A stretch of DNA of 64,000 nucleotides from Sarcocystis neurona (Eukaryota > Apicomplexa > Conoidasida > Eucoccidiorida > Sarcocystidae), in assembly GCA_000727475.1 (NCBI GenBank), contig KL647292.1, positions 4,349,132-4,413,131 of the forward strand, given 5' to 3'. Positions within the stretch are counted from its first letter, which is position 1; every line of letters starts with the position of its first letter. Below are positions 12,501 through 24,507 of the stretch, piece by piece. The notes beneath the pieces were generated by a model. That model saw only the letters and a list, made by a program, of their open reading frames with translations, did not search any database and was not told the origin of the DNA. A program made the position numbers and the translations under genes.

Positions 12501-13995
12501 CTGCACGAGAAAGTGCGATACAGTACTGCCAGGAACATAAACAGGACAATTTCGGTCACACCGCGTAGACACCTGGAAAGTTTGGTTAGACCCTGAAGAA
12601 ATCCCCCTGCGGAGAAGCGCAGAAGGACGTAATGTACTAGTGGGATCCGTGAAGATGCACAACGGGTCTACACAAGGTGCATTGAGCTAACCAGATTCCC
12701 TTGCAGATGCTACTTCCTACGCGTAGGTTCAATGCTGCGTGGTAACAAGCAAGTTTGAATCACTTGTGCAGAAGCTATTCAAGTAACGCAAACAACGACG
12801 CAATACGTGAGGTAGAGGGCTTCGACTGTCAACAGGCATGATGACGTAGGCATGTACTTCCGCAGTGTGTATATCTATATATAGATATATATATATATAT
12901 GTATATATGTACTGGGACCACGTGACCCCCACAGGAACAAGTAGTTCAGAACGAGTACGCTGCGAACGTATTCAGATATTTAAGGTCTTCTTTGTAGTGC
13001 AGCTCTTGTTTGCCAGCTGATAGTTCTTCTCTTCTGAAAGTGTACAACTTCCACGTTTACTGCGACTATTTTGAGCGAATCCTATTGAGTGACTCTGTGT
13101 TCGTGTCAGCGTGGTTAATTTTCTGCTAATGTTTGTGCACGTTCGCTGGTAACTGCGTGTATTCAATCCTCGTAGAACACTTCTTTGTACGCGTTTAGCT
13201 TCAGACTTCTCTCTCTCTTTGGTTTCACCCCAGGTGGGGTCGCTTGTATCTCGACGACTGCGTACCTTCTCCTTTTGAATTGTTTCTGGTTAGGTTCACA
13301 CGTACTTACAGGACTTCGCGCATACAGAGAGTGACGCTGTAAGTACGACTGCTGTTAAGGCTGAAATGTGCCGGAATGCGGACAAAGAAACCCACAAGCA
13401 ATATCGTCGAGCACTTTCATACACCAAGATCCTCGTGTACAAATATACGTGTACATAGCATGGATATACATATTCATATGTATAAATAGGCGTATAAAAG
13501 TGTGTACGTATATATATGTATATGTGTGTATATTCAGGTAAACACATACGTCGGTAGGATTCCGCCTACACGCGACTGCAATTGATGCGAAGCAGAAATT
13601 CTTTTTGTTAAGCGCACCTGCACATCAGTCCTGACTGCAACGAAATGCTGTTGTACATCAGGGCGACAATGGCGTGGTGTTATTCCATCATACGCGTACG
13701 TATACATGTGTCTGTCACTGTAGAACGACATCACTGGAAGTCTCTCTTCAATGCAGCCTACGAGGCATTACCACGAATATGTTACGATATGTAAAGTCCT
13801 CACTGTAGAGAAACGGCGTACTACTAATTTTGCCCACTGTTACTAGAGCACATTAAACTGGCTCTGTTCTCTCTAGTTTGTCTGACCGTACGTTGCTTTC
13901 GCGCATATGCTGAGATGCACACCTCTTCAAGGTACACAGAACATCCTGTACAGGACGCCTTGTAACATGTTTATGCGAGACGCGCCTACGTACAC

Positions 13996-14194
13996 TTTGA
14001 GATAGCTACGTTCCGCAAACTCACTTGCTTTGCCCTCCTCAATGTCACTCGGTTTTCGTCTCTCCACGTACTCCTCGAAAGGCGGTAGCCGAACAGTGAG
14101 GCATCTGTCTTGGGGCTCTCGCTTCTCCTTAAGTCCCAACCTACAGAAAGCCAGCTCGATGAAAAGATCGTTTGAATATGTGTATTTTGACATT
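13996..14194 (-). CDS. internal exon of the large minus-strand gene
   Basis: Codes 66 residues, starting with Met-Ser-Lys-Tyr and containing 'NDLFIELAFCRLGLKEK' and 'PPFEEYVERRKPSD'. One leading base (phase 2) fits the out-phase of the exon at 15321-15773. The donor is AAA|GTGTAC. The internal ATG could also be a true start. A convincing charged and helical peptide, but not one I can name. Confidence 0.5.
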
Positions 14195-15320
14195 CTTTTG
14201 CATGACAGCACATACGGGTCCGTTTAGACAGACGACTGCGTATCTACCCTAATCCGCACATTCATTCATGTGTAGATGCAGGAGGTCCTTTTAGCTGCGT
14301 CCGTGGATTGTGTCGCTTCATATATACGTCTGCGTAGTATGTACGTGTAAATATATGTGAGTGATCAAATACGTACGCATTCATATATACATATGTATAT
14401 GTACACATATGTACACCTGTGTGTGCTTCCTCTTCCAACATCTAATCTCGACGTGTGCGCAGGCTTGACTGCAGACTGGGAGAGTTTTCCGTCCACGTGC
14501 GGCCGCACACGTAGGCCGTCAGGTCACTGCAAGACAAAATAGGGTGCTTCTTCAGAACCACCAGAAGTCGGAGGTCACACAGTTAGTCAGCTGCGGTTAA
14601 CCTGCACCGACGTTGCGGACTGAAGGTATGTCTGCTGCTCATATGATTGCGCTGCGACTTTGTTTTTCGACACATCATTCAAAGCTGTCAACAAAAAGCG
14701 GGCATTCCTCTACGTTTAGTCTACTGGAAGGGGTCTGCGTTTGCTGTTAGCAGTACAACCACTATCCCTCTCACTGTCAGTCTTACTTTTCTTTTCTGGG
14801 GACCGACACTGCAGCAGGGGCCATACAATCAACACTTGCACCGCTGACCACTAGTTGGATCAGGCGAAACCACAAAATTATACGTGTATGCATGAATAGA
14901 CCTCCAGGAGCGTCGGTTGTTGAATGGGAAAATCCATATATAACGCAAGCCACCGCCGGTGTACTGCCTCGCACAAACTCGCGGGGAGAAGAAAACAGCA
15001 ATTCTCCGTCATACGCGTGTGCTGGCATTTTGCCCCTACACACACGCATACATCAGGTGTCCGTTCCATAGAGAAGTACTACAAATATATATATATATAT
15101 AAATGCCTACGCAAATGAACATACGGCTTGGCGTGTGTATGCACGTATGCAACGTGTGTGTGCAGGAATACTTACAGACACATGTACGCACTGTAGTCGC
15201 TCGTTCTGGAGATGGAGATGAAAAGTCAACAAACACGCAGACGTGTAGTGCTTTGAGCCCGCATGGCACTGATGCGTTAACACAGTAGGGTAAGTCAAAC
15301 ACAGCACAAAGGCCACGCAC

Positions 15321-15773
15321 CTGTCAGTCAGCGCTCCACAGCAGGAGAGGTACGTCGACTTCCGTTTGCCGTCACCTCCACTAAAGCTCCTGCCTCCCTC
15401 TCCACGTTCATTCATTGCCCGTTGACGCGCGACTAAATCCCACACACGTTTTCTCCGTTCTTCTCTTGATTCGAGCTGACCGCCACCCTCTTCTGCTTTG
15501 ATTGCTGGCCTTGTTTCGCCGTCCTCATCTGCTACTGCTCCTGGGCCGGCGTTGTTATTCGCTGTTGCTACTAATTTAAGCGTATCTTCTCCCTTACCGC
15601 CAGATTCGTGCTTTCCTTCCGCGGCACTCTCGCTTACTGTATCGTCTGCTGCTCCAGTTACCACGTGGAAGCCTGTTTCTTCCTGGTTCTCAGGATGGCA
15701 ATAAGAGATATTTTTTCCACACTGTTGAACCTGCCGCGCTCCCACTTCGTCAGTGTCCTCCATGAGCTCAACG
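15321..15773 (-). CDS. internal exon of the large minus-strand gene, acidic then basic
   Basis: The longest exon of this gene: 150 whole residues from the acceptor 'tttttaactccag' to the donor CAG|GTGCGT. It begins Glu/Asp-rich, runs through a Gly/Glu/Asn-rich low-complexity part, then a basic helical stretch ('ESREERRKRVWDLVARQR') and a Gly/Lys/Arg-rich end. Phase 2 in and out match the exons at 17748-17917 and 13996-14194, so three exons join cleanly. The basic helix could bind nucleic acid or a partner; that is a guess from composition. Confidence 0.6.
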
Positions 15774-17747
15774 CTGGAGTTAAAAAAGGAAAGAAAGAGA
15801 GGAACGACGGCGTCTGAAGGGTGAACTAAATGGAGAACGTGCAGCGTGATAGTAAGATCGAGATGAAGAAGGGAACGAAGAGAAAGAACAGGAAAAAAGA
15901 GAAATCGAAGGAGAGGTAGGAGGAGAAGAAGGATGTCATAACACACGCCTGGCAGGGCCAAGCAACCTACACGACGGAAAAAAAGTCGTAGAACAGGGGG
16001 CAGTAAAGCGAGACAAGGCGCACGGAGAAGCAGATGAGACTGACGGAATAGCAAGGCGGAGAGCAGTGTAGATCGAGAAAAAGCGGGTGTCTATAAGAGA
16101 AACTGATCCGCTGTCACTGCTGTTTTGTCACTTGCTTCCTAGGGTGTAAAAAACACACAAACGTGTACGAGAAACAACTACTACTGCCGCGCCTACACGG
16201 CCTTTGTCTGAAGAGACTGCGTGCTGATATGAACTGCTCCTAGTCCCGTAGTTTATCCACATCAATTTGCTTGAGTCTACTCTATAAATAGCCTGCTACA
16301 TACGGTTTTGACTTTAACGGAGAAGTGTGCATGTACGCTTGCTTCGTCCTTTTCAGGGAAAACACGCCCCACCACGTTGTCCGCTTTGAACGACGTTGTC
16401 GAGGCTGGCATCGTACAACAATCGGAAAACACGCTTCGTTTATTGAACTGTGGTTATCGGCAGGAGACATGCCTAAATCTGTACAGCACAACGCCAACAT
16501 GCGTGTAGGCGTGCCTGTGTGTAGGCATTTGTATTTGGTAACCATCCTTAGGTAAAGCACAGGGTAACAGTCAATTGCTTTCCAGTCGGAACAGAGTCTT
16601 GTCTATTTTGACGTCAGTCGTTAAAGCTGAGTATGTACGATTGTGTGCCCGTCTGTGGATAAAGGACCCCAAAGAGGGTCCAAATTATGGAGAATTTCTT
16701 CCCGCAGTGCGGAGACGGCTTTTTGTTATCTAACTACTGGCTTGCTCTGGTCTCTGATGGTACGATCTTTCCACTATTATACGCATAAATCCGTACAGGG
16801 ACGTCAACGTCGAGGCCGATGATTGCTTGTGGAGGATCCGTGTTCTGTTGTGTTATTTGTTTATAGCAAGTACAACGCTCACCGACTAAATCTGCTTGTC
16901 ACATCTTCTTGAAGTTCGTCGTCGGTAGGCTGCGTGAGAAATAAACCCTTTAGCGATGTCGCGTTCTTAGAGGCTTCGTCTTGTTGCGTCAGGGTCACCC
17001 CTAGTTCACTTCGGGGTCTTCCTTACAAGCGAAAAGAAAATGTCATCAGCAACGTGTACTCTTTCTGGTCATCCTTTATTTTGTATATATACACATGGAT
17101 TTCCTCTCTGTATCTATTCGTACGTGCACACTGGCCACAAGCGCCTTTGAGATGATGAGTGTGCGTACTACAACACGATACCGTATGAAGAGTCTGGCGT
17201 TGGCAGGGACACACGTAACTGCATGCACGAGTTTGCGCTGAGCTGAGACGTACAAACGCTTACATTTGCGCGATATCGAATATTCGAGATGTGTACTTAA
17301 TAACACGTGCACGCACACTTCTGACGAAAAACTAGGGAGTTTGTGAAAACAATCTAAATATTTGCACAGAAGGCAGAACAGTTGAGAAGTACACCTACTC
17401 TAGAAGCAAGACAAAAGTAACTTGAGTTATCGTTAGGACTACGAAACTCGCTGGTGCGTGCGTCGACTTTTAACAATTTTTTATATTTTTGAATTCTCAG
17501 GGCTTCGTCGCCAGTAACAACTATGCGTAGAGACAGACACTTTGCCAGAAGAGTATCAGGGGAGTATCACTGAACTCGCTGTTGCCTAGTGCCGGAGCAA
17601 CTTTCTGGCTGTGTACTTGATCATTTAGCAGGCACGACATTCGCTGTCGAGAGCGCTCGATTGCGATGCACAGTGACTTTCAGCCTTAGATTTTGCCTGA
17701 GTCCACTGCACGCTAGTCTCATCAAAGTTGCCAAGGTCGCAACTTAC

Positions 17748-17917
17748 TCCAGCTCTCGCCTCCGAATCTGCGGCTCCTTGTCACATTCCTGGACAATCTG
17801 AGTCATGCTCGACTCCAAACGAGCCAGTGCAAGATTTTTCCCACTTTCGGAAGCCTCCGTTTGCAGATGCTCTTCGGTACTTTGCTTTGACAGCGTTGTC
17901 GGGTTCACTGTCTCGGC
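17748..17917 (-). CDS. internal exon of the large minus-strand gene
   Basis: Codes 56 hydrophilic, helix-prone residues (Glu, Ser, Lys, Gln) ending at a consensus donor (GA|GTAAGT). Its out-phase 2 fits the exon at 15321-15773. The in-phase with the chosen acceptor ('tcaaaacag') does not fit the exon at 18248-18359, so the true start may be further upstream in the same open frame (to about 18007), or a small exon is missing. Confidence 0.5.
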
Positions 17918-18247
17918 CTGTTTTGACATATTATGTTGAGAAACATCCTTTCCCGTTGCATGTTCCGAAATCACGTGGCAAGGCTGTTCATATCCCAAAG
18001 CCAACATGCTTTCACGTCGTGTTGTTGGAACCTTCGCAGGGCCGTCTCCAAGAGCCCGACATCTGACCTGAAAACATACCGAAGAAACCGGTGCGTGGAG
18101 GATAGAATCGTTCTTGGGGAGAATGCAAAGGAAACAGTTTGTAAGTAATCAATCATCGGGAACTATCATTTGTCGGAAGTCGACTCTACGCGTAGACAGA
18201 TAAAGCGCACACAGACCACCAGGTGAAGTCATGCAGACGACGCACAC

Positions 18248-18359
18248 CTGAATCAGTAGGTAGCGTCGCAGACTCGACAATTTGGGACTGGGTAAATTCG
18301 TGCGTTAGCTGTGTTCGAAACACTGCAAGCCATTCCACGGTAGCTGCGTGAGCGGCCCA
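18248..18359 (-). CDS. internal exon of the large minus-strand gene
   Basis: A 112-base exon from 'acaacccgtttcag' to TTCAG|GTGTGC, coding 37 residues beginning Trp-Ala-Ala-His. In-phase 0 matches the exon at 18872-19016. Helical, no recognised domain. Confidence 0.45.
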
Positions 18360-18871
18360 CTGAAACGGGTTGTGGTATTCCAGAAAAAAAGACAAACTCC
18401 TTGTCGGTGGTCTGTGTTTCTTCTGAAAAGAGAGCTTTACAAGAAAAAGACGCGTGACTTAAAAAGTGTCTGACTCTTCGAGACGTAGGGGCCTTGTTGG
18501 GCGATCTACGGGTGCAAGAAGTTTTTCAAGTAGGTGTGATGAATAGTTACTGCCATTGTAGCAGCGGATACACGTTGTCAACAAGTAGAGTCCGCAGTCT
18601 AAGGAGTGCTGCCACTGCGAATCTGCGATACAAGCATTGCAGGCAGAGGCGGTCCTACAAAGGGACGCTTACGTTGTGGTCTGTGTACCCAGCTGTAAAC
18701 GTAGCGAGGTTAAAGTCTGCTGAGGTGACACAAGTAGGAATCATGTTGAAAGATGTTGTAAAAAGATTTAGTACATTAGTTATGACAACTGAATATAGCT
18801 GATTGTTGGGGCTCGCGCATCGGAAAAGAATGTTCTCCGGATCCTCTTCAACTTACAAAAGAGGGGCGTAC

Positions 18872-19016
18872 CTGATTCAGACGGGTTTGCGCTTCACAAA
18901 TAAATGTCTTTAGCTTGACGTATTCTTCAGTGTTCTTCCCTCTCACCGACACGGGAGTGCGGGGAGTATTCTGATCGAAGAGCTTCAACCGAACGCTCTT
19001 TACAAGTCCCCTGTAG
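18872..19016 (-). CDS. internal exon of the large minus-strand gene
   Basis: Codes 48 residues, basic then mixed, containing 'VRLKLFDQNTPRTPVSVRG' and 'EEYVKLKTFICEAQ', between an acceptor 'aatgtcgcag' and the donor CAG|GTACGC. In-phase 2 and out-phase 0 agree with the neighbouring exons at 21387-21539 and 18248-18359. Looks like part of a folded helical domain. Confidence 0.5.
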
Positions 19017-19621
19017 CTGCGACATTGCCTACTGGCTGCCATGCATCCCTCTTTGGAATGCAGTTGGGCAGCGCTGAAATTCGTTTCAAATGAGCTGATC
19101 GCCCGAGCGTGAACACTGCCAGAGTTTCCTCTCTTGGCGTCCCCTGCAGCTCTGGTACCCTGCGGCGACACAACATTACTCGGACTGCACTGGAGGCAGA
19201 TAAAGAAATTAGAGAATTGAGTACCAGAGGGAAGCTACCCTTAATCACCAACTGCGCGTTGTGTGTTTGTAGAGGAAAACTTGTGGAGATGTAGCTCACT
19301 GGAATGCAGATCTTCCGTCGATGCGGCTAACTGTACTCTCACTGCAGACGGCTCAGTGCATGTGGGCACACCGTGCACTAGCACCCGTCTCTTGGTGGAA
19401 AAAATAGCAGGACTCACACGCTGAACGTGTGTGATGTGACAAGGCTCGCTCACACCTGTGTAAGCTTCGCACGTCCTCGTTTCACAGCATAGAAAAAAGT
19501 GTGAGCGTGACTTGCTGATCCGCCGCAGTCAACTCAAGGACCACTTACACAACCGTGGACTGCGCAAGCGTGGCTGCGTACACAGAAGTGTGTTCTTGTC
19601 TATGTCTACTCATTCGCAGGG

Positions 19622-20062
19622 TTGGAGCGTAGACCAGAGCGTAGTTGCCCGCAGGCCGTAGTTCTAGACCCTACTCATAGAACTCGCATCTCTAGATCAT
19701 GTAATAGCCTTGGAGCAGCAGCACCATTGAAAGTTCATACTCTTGCGCAGTATGTTTTAAAAGAGGTGAGCCAATGGATTCCCCAGTATTTTATACAGGA
19801 ACAACACTGGCAACGCCCTCATATCTCTGAAAATTTTGATGTCACCATGCGTACATACTTGGCGTATGTATGCTGCTACATCATATGCCTGCTCTATAAG
19901 AGAGGGCTGATGCGTTTCAAGACGCTTCCGTCACTGTGTGAGAAGACACGGGGCTCACTTTCCGAACGGTTACACTTACGTGTATCTCAACGCAAGGAGC
20001 GGTCGAACAGCACACGAGTGTGGGTAAGGCTGGCTTCCTTCGTCCCTTTCAGAGCTAAATAG
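19622..20062 (+). CDS. plus-strand ORF inside a minus-strand intron, unknown protein
   Basis: The longest plus-strand frame in the triplet-poor half: 146 codons from ATG at 19626 or an exon start after the strong acceptor 'ctactcattcgcag' just upstream, to TAG at 20060-20062. Composition is well mixed, with a hydrophobic Tyr/Cys-rich centre and a basic end. It sits between two minus-strand exons, so it would be nested on the opposite strand if both genes are real. Not recognised. Confidence 0.33.
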   Translation: MERRPERSCPQAVVLDPTHRTRISRSCNSLGAAAPLKVHTLAQYVLKEVSQWIPQYFIQEQHWQRPHISENFDVTMRTYLAYVCCYIICLLYKRGLMRFKTLPSLCEKTRGSLSERLHLRVSQRKERSNSTRVWVRLASFVPFRAK

Positions 20063-20767
20063 GATAACTATAACGGAAATGCGTATTGTTAGCACGCGTA
20101 CAAGGTTGGAACACTAATTTTCCCATTAAACTGGAATAAAATTAGTCCTTTCACCAACCCCGGAAGACTTCACTTCGTGTCGCGACGTAGCGAGTTCGCC
20201 GTCGGTCAGGGTCAGAGGCCGTTATATTCTACTAAAAAAAGGTCACTTTCATTTGTCACTACTCGTGCTCCTTTCTTTCAAGTCTTGTGCCCCAGGGAGG
20301 AATCGGGTATTTACTCGTTTTTTTCCTAGAACGGAAAGGAGTGGCTGTCCAACGGGGTGATAAGGCTGTGAGGGTGCGGAATGCCATCCCCACGAAAACA
20401 CTTTTTTTCTCCTCTCTTTGGCCTTCTGTGGGTCGAATTTGCAGATGACCATTTGTCCAGTTCTATTGATTTGTTTCCGTCATCAAACCCGCACAACCAC
20501 ATTCAAGGAAAAGTAGAAAAGGACAACTTCTCATAATTAGCGACACCTGGACTCGTCGCATGTGTAGAGGGTACGATGTACGTACGCACGTCATACGCAT
20601 CACTGTGTACGTCTATGTAGATAAAAATGCGCCATAGCAGTGCGTGTCACTGATTCAAGCTACACATGTCCATGTGTGATGGGAGTCACGAGGGCTTTTG
20701 CTTCGGGTACGATTGCGTAGGAGATGTGAAACTTCATTCCGACAGTAACTACAGCATTCTTGCAGAA

Positions 20768-20914
20768 CACGGACTGTAGTGAGAACAACGCGCTGTTCCT
20801 GTAGCTGGAAGGCGTACACGGACTGTAGTCAGAACAACGCGCTGTTCCTGTAGCTGGAAGGCGTACACGGACTGTAGTCAGAACACAGCGCTGTTCCTGT
20901 AGCTGCAGGGCGTA
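20768..20914. repeat. 49-bp tandem repeat, three copies
   Basis: Copies at 20768-20816, 20817-20865 and 20866-20914. Copies one and two differ by one base. Copy three has a few more changes (acacag for acaacg, gcaggg for ggaagg). The unit starts 'cacggactgtagt' and ends 'ggcgta'. Confidence 0.9.
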
Positions 20915-21386
20915 TCGCTCTGCTGCTGCAAATGTCGGATGGTACGAACTGAAAAGGTCAAGCAACGCGCTGATGATTACCCGACGGGGGTGCTGTCGGA
21001 AGCTGTGCGTTGGTTGCACACAGCTATACCTGTAGCCTACAAAGCCTCATCACTCACTTCCGTCAGGGGCAAGAAGCGGTGAGCAGTCACACTTGAGTGC
21101 GCCCAGACAATCTGCGCCTACACACACGTACTGTGTGTTTACACGTGCAGGTGGCGACTGCTCCAAACTCTACGCATTAACGAACCTGCAAACAGCCTTC
21201 CGGATACCAAATCCATCCATGTATTAACAAGTGCAGTGACTACACATATGCACATATATATATATATCAGATAGGTGAACAGAGAATGTTACACTAGTGG
21301 TTGCTTATATGCAAGGATGAATCTGGACTACACGGTTGACTAATATTGAACACCGGTGTCGTGTTTGAGGAAGGAGCATTGTTCAC

Positions 21387-21539
21387 CTGTGAATGACAAG
21401 CTCATTGCTTTCAGGGGGTTCAGACGGTAATATCTCTTCGAGTGCCCTCTGCATCCGCAAGGATGTACTGTCATTTGCATCTTCCCCACTCCCGCGTGCT
21501 CCTGGGGCCGCCTGATCTGCACCCATTGTTGCTTTTAGA
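21387..21539 (-). CDS. 5'-most supported exon of the large minus-strand gene
   Basis: Codes 50 whole residues rich in Ala, Gly, Ser, Glu and Pro, ending at a consensus CAG|GTGAAC donor. The acceptor 'aaactttcgacag' is reasonable. The frame is open further upstream to 21661, so the exon may be longer. Out-phase 2 fits the exon at 18872-19016. The true start of the gene was not located. Confidence 0.45.
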
Positions 21540-22188
21540 CTGTCGAAAGTTTGTGAGACCATCGTTTGCGATGGGGTGGACGTCCTCGTATGTGTGCGGG
21601 TATGTACGCATACACAGTGATCTACGCTGGTTTCTCTCACCAAAAGAGTAGCAGCGGACACACCTTTGCATATCTACGTATACGGCTGTATAAGCACTTG
21701 CAAATAGTCCTATGCCTTCTGGAGTACACTAGTGTACTTTTTCCTCTCAGAACTCAAAACCATGTGACCGTCTTCGTCTGAATACTGAATAGTGTGCAGG
21801 TCACTTCACCGAATTTTGCCATCTGTAGGACGTGGAGCGAACAGTTGCCGCCTGTTGCTTCCACATAAAATTTATTCATAGTCGAGAAGTTGCTGCGGCG
21901 TGTACCTTGACAAGATTGTCAGAAACGTGCCCCTATAAAGGCTATATTTTATGGGGGTTGTTGTGTGTATTTTACAATAGAGAGAAATGATCTCGGTCTC
22001 ACTGGTCTTCTACTGCTTCTCTGCTTAAAAGCACTTGGATATATATGTATATGCGGATGTGCACATCCAGCATACATATTTATGCACATATCTCTGGTAT
22101 GTATATATATATATACATACATACGTCTATGGATATCTCGTAATGAGCAGACTTGTGTTTACGGAGCATGTACCGACGTAGTCCCTAT

Positions 22189-22338
22189 TCAGTCATTATT
22201 GTGTTTCATAAGGAGGTAAATTCGAAAATGCATCTTCGGTGAATTCGGGAAGCAGGCATCTAATCCCTCTTCGACGTGTACAATTCTCCGCGTAGACCAT
22301 GGTAAAAGGGAATACATTCTTTGTTCTGGTACGTCGAC
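22189..22338 (-). CDS. possible terminal exon of a separate minus-strand gene
   Basis: After an excellent acceptor ('ggtcacagtgtttcag') the minus frame codes 49 residues and stops at TGA 22189-22191. Contains 'RRIVHVEEGLDACFP'. A second minus frame over the same bases is equally open. If real, it ends a gene lying between the two main genes. Confidence 0.27.
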   Translation of the reverse strand, partial: VDVPEQRMYSLLPWSTRRIVHVEEGLDACFPNSPKMHFRIYLLMKHNND

Positions 22339-22955
22339 CTGAAACACTGTGACCATAAACACACGCCTTGTATGCATCGGTGAGATGAGGGCGTGTATCA
22401 CAGATATGCTTATCTTCGACACACAACGAAGGTGTGCAATGTTTGCTCGGATCCGCCTATACACGTGTAGTCGTTTCCCTTACATGTATATGCATACCTT
22501 TATTGTGGCGGAAAAGCAGCACTTGGATCTAAACTTGAGAATCCCCTGATCATTCGCCATGATGCAAAAAAGGTAGCACAACACTGTTGACCGTATACGC
22601 GGGTATCATCCCCGCCGACGCCTGTTAAACTTAATGTGTCTCATTGTGGACGTAAGTGCTGTTAATGCGCGAGTGCGCAGGCGGCCTGCGCAGCCATCTA
22701 GGTGCCAAAGTGCATGTCCACGCCAAGGCTTCCGGGCTCCAGTTAGTGGGTTTGACATGCGCAGGCAGTGTACTTCCGCGCGGTGAAAATTTTCGAAGCC
22801 CCGTCGTGGGCGCCCACATCTGACTTCAGCGCATGCGCGCTCATACGGACATATATTCATAAACCAACGTATGTGCACGTAAATACATACATACTTGTTA
22901 TGCAGCAACGCGTGTGTACAACCGGCGTGCGTTCACATATACCTGCATCACTCAG

Positions 22956-23131
22956 TTTGCTGGAGAGATATTTCACAGGCTTAGACGGTGCATAAGCGCT
23001 GTAAGCGCAGCACGGCTCCCTGGAAATCTGATTACCTACAGCCGTCGGTTGCGGGCCCTCATTTTTAACGAAGGCGAAGAGACTTTGGTAGACGAATGCT
23101 ACCCTTTGGAGCTAGCATGCAGGGGTCAAAA
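22956..23131 (+). CDS. exon of the plus-strand gene at 22.9-28.1 kb
   Basis: Starts after 'cctgcatcactcag' and codes about 58 residues of helical character ('FAGEIFHRLRRCISAVSAA'). The 3' edge is uncertain: a GTCAAA donor near 23132, or the TGA a few codons later. An upstream exon may lie near 22756-22850, after the acceptor 'gacatgcgcag'. Confidence 0.38.
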
Positions 23132-23492
23132 ATGAATCTATCCCATACACCTAACATGCGAGGAGTTGGAAATGAATCTACACTATATACCGGAGGAGAC
23201 AGGATGGGGAAACCATTCTACGTTTTCCGCGTTGGACTGAGTGTATACACGATTTCTCATCAAAATTCTGAAAGGAAGCGCCTGCAAAATGCCGTAGGTG
23301 CACTCAGGTGCTCCTGGCATTCGCCGGCATCTCCAGGTACACCTCTGCTGTGTTTCACTTTGTACACCATCAATTTAGCTTCAACAGGCTGGTGCAGTAT
23401 GATCAATCCAATGGCACTGCACTTTAGAGTTTGCACCTGCAGACGCACACACGCCCTGTGTGTGAGGTAAAACGTCTGTTGCTTTGATTTAG

Positions 23493-23690
23493 AGATGCAG
23501 AGTTGCCAACAGAGGCTACGCAGCAGCGAGAATTAAGGCTCGTTGCTGCGCAGCACTTTTTCGTGCAGAATATCTGCACGACGAAGATGGTCCAGTTTAG
23601 TGGACACAGGGGACTGCAACTCGCACAGTCGCCACCTAGGCCTATTAGGCCTATTAGTCTTTTGCTAATAGAGCGCCGAACGGATATCAT
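23493..23690 (+). CDS. exon of the plus-strand gene at 22.9-28.1 kb
   Basis: Follows the acceptor 'tgctttgatttag'. Codes about 65 residues, hydrophilic and Gln/Glu-rich at first, then mixed. The frame stays open to 23748 and the donor is not clear. Not recognised. Confidence 0.35.
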
Positions 23691-24029
23691 GTATATCTGG
23701 CGAACTGGAGGCCGAGGACTGAAATGTGGATCTCGGATAATTATGTAGAGATACAGAGAACTGGTGTTTGTGTTCAGCCGCAAAATTAAGCATGGACGGA
23801 GGAAATTCGGTTCACTCACTGCCATTTTGTCCATTCATTCCTCTAGAAGTGTACATATCTTCTAGAGAACATCTACCATCCATTTCGTGAAGTAGTCAAG
23901 ACGCCTGTGGGCATTGTCTCTTTACAAGACTATCTACCCTGGAGTAGTGCGTCGGCGGTATACATGCAGTTATCTCGCCAGAGGCTACATGAGCGCATGA
24001 CCAAAAAGTAGGTTATTATACAAATCTGT

Positions 24030-24152
24030 TTGCTTTATGGCATGAACAGGGGCGGGGACGAAACAACAAGTTGTTTCTCTTAATGTGATGGGTTGCTTCA
24101 TGGCATGAACAGGGGCGGGGAAGATACATCATACTGTTTCTCTTAATGTGGT
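24030..24152. repeat. imperfect direct duplication, two copies of about 62 bp
   Basis: Two adjacent copies each begin ttgctt[t/c]atggcatgaacaggggcgggg and end gtttctcttaatgtg. The middles differ. Lies in a likely intron of the plus-strand gene. Confidence 0.8.
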
Positions 24153-24346
24153 AAGTGACAAAGGTAGAATGAGTACCCTCTACGTTGTTGCCACGCGTTT
24201 TGGTTTTCTAATTATTTCCTTATGTGTGCACGCACTCACTCCTGCCTTTACAAAGGAGCAGATTTAAGTAAGTCAGCGTCTGTGTACGCACGTGGGTGTA
24301 AGTGTTTACGTGTCCAGGACTTCTGGGTTGTCAATCACTGCAACAG

Positions 24347-24507
24347 CAACAAATTCGACATCAGACGGCAGCACCACACATATCACCTTACCTAGCGTGG
24401 CCTTTTCTTGCAAGACGTTTTTGGATAGTGTGGCAGGATGTTACCGGGTGTCAAGGAGTTCAGTGCGAGCCCGTGCCCATGAAGCATACAACTTTTTTAC
24501 CTGAAGT
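24347..24507 (+). CDS. exon of the plus-strand gene at 22.9-28.1 kb
   Basis: Bounded by the acceptor 'atcactgcaacag' and a consensus donor (GAAGT|GTAAGT). Codes 53 residues, aromatic- and Trp-rich in the middle ('WPFLARRFWIVWQDVTG'). Out-phase 2 fits the next exon at 25032. Other frames here are also open, but only this one meets both splice sites. Confidence 0.45.
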
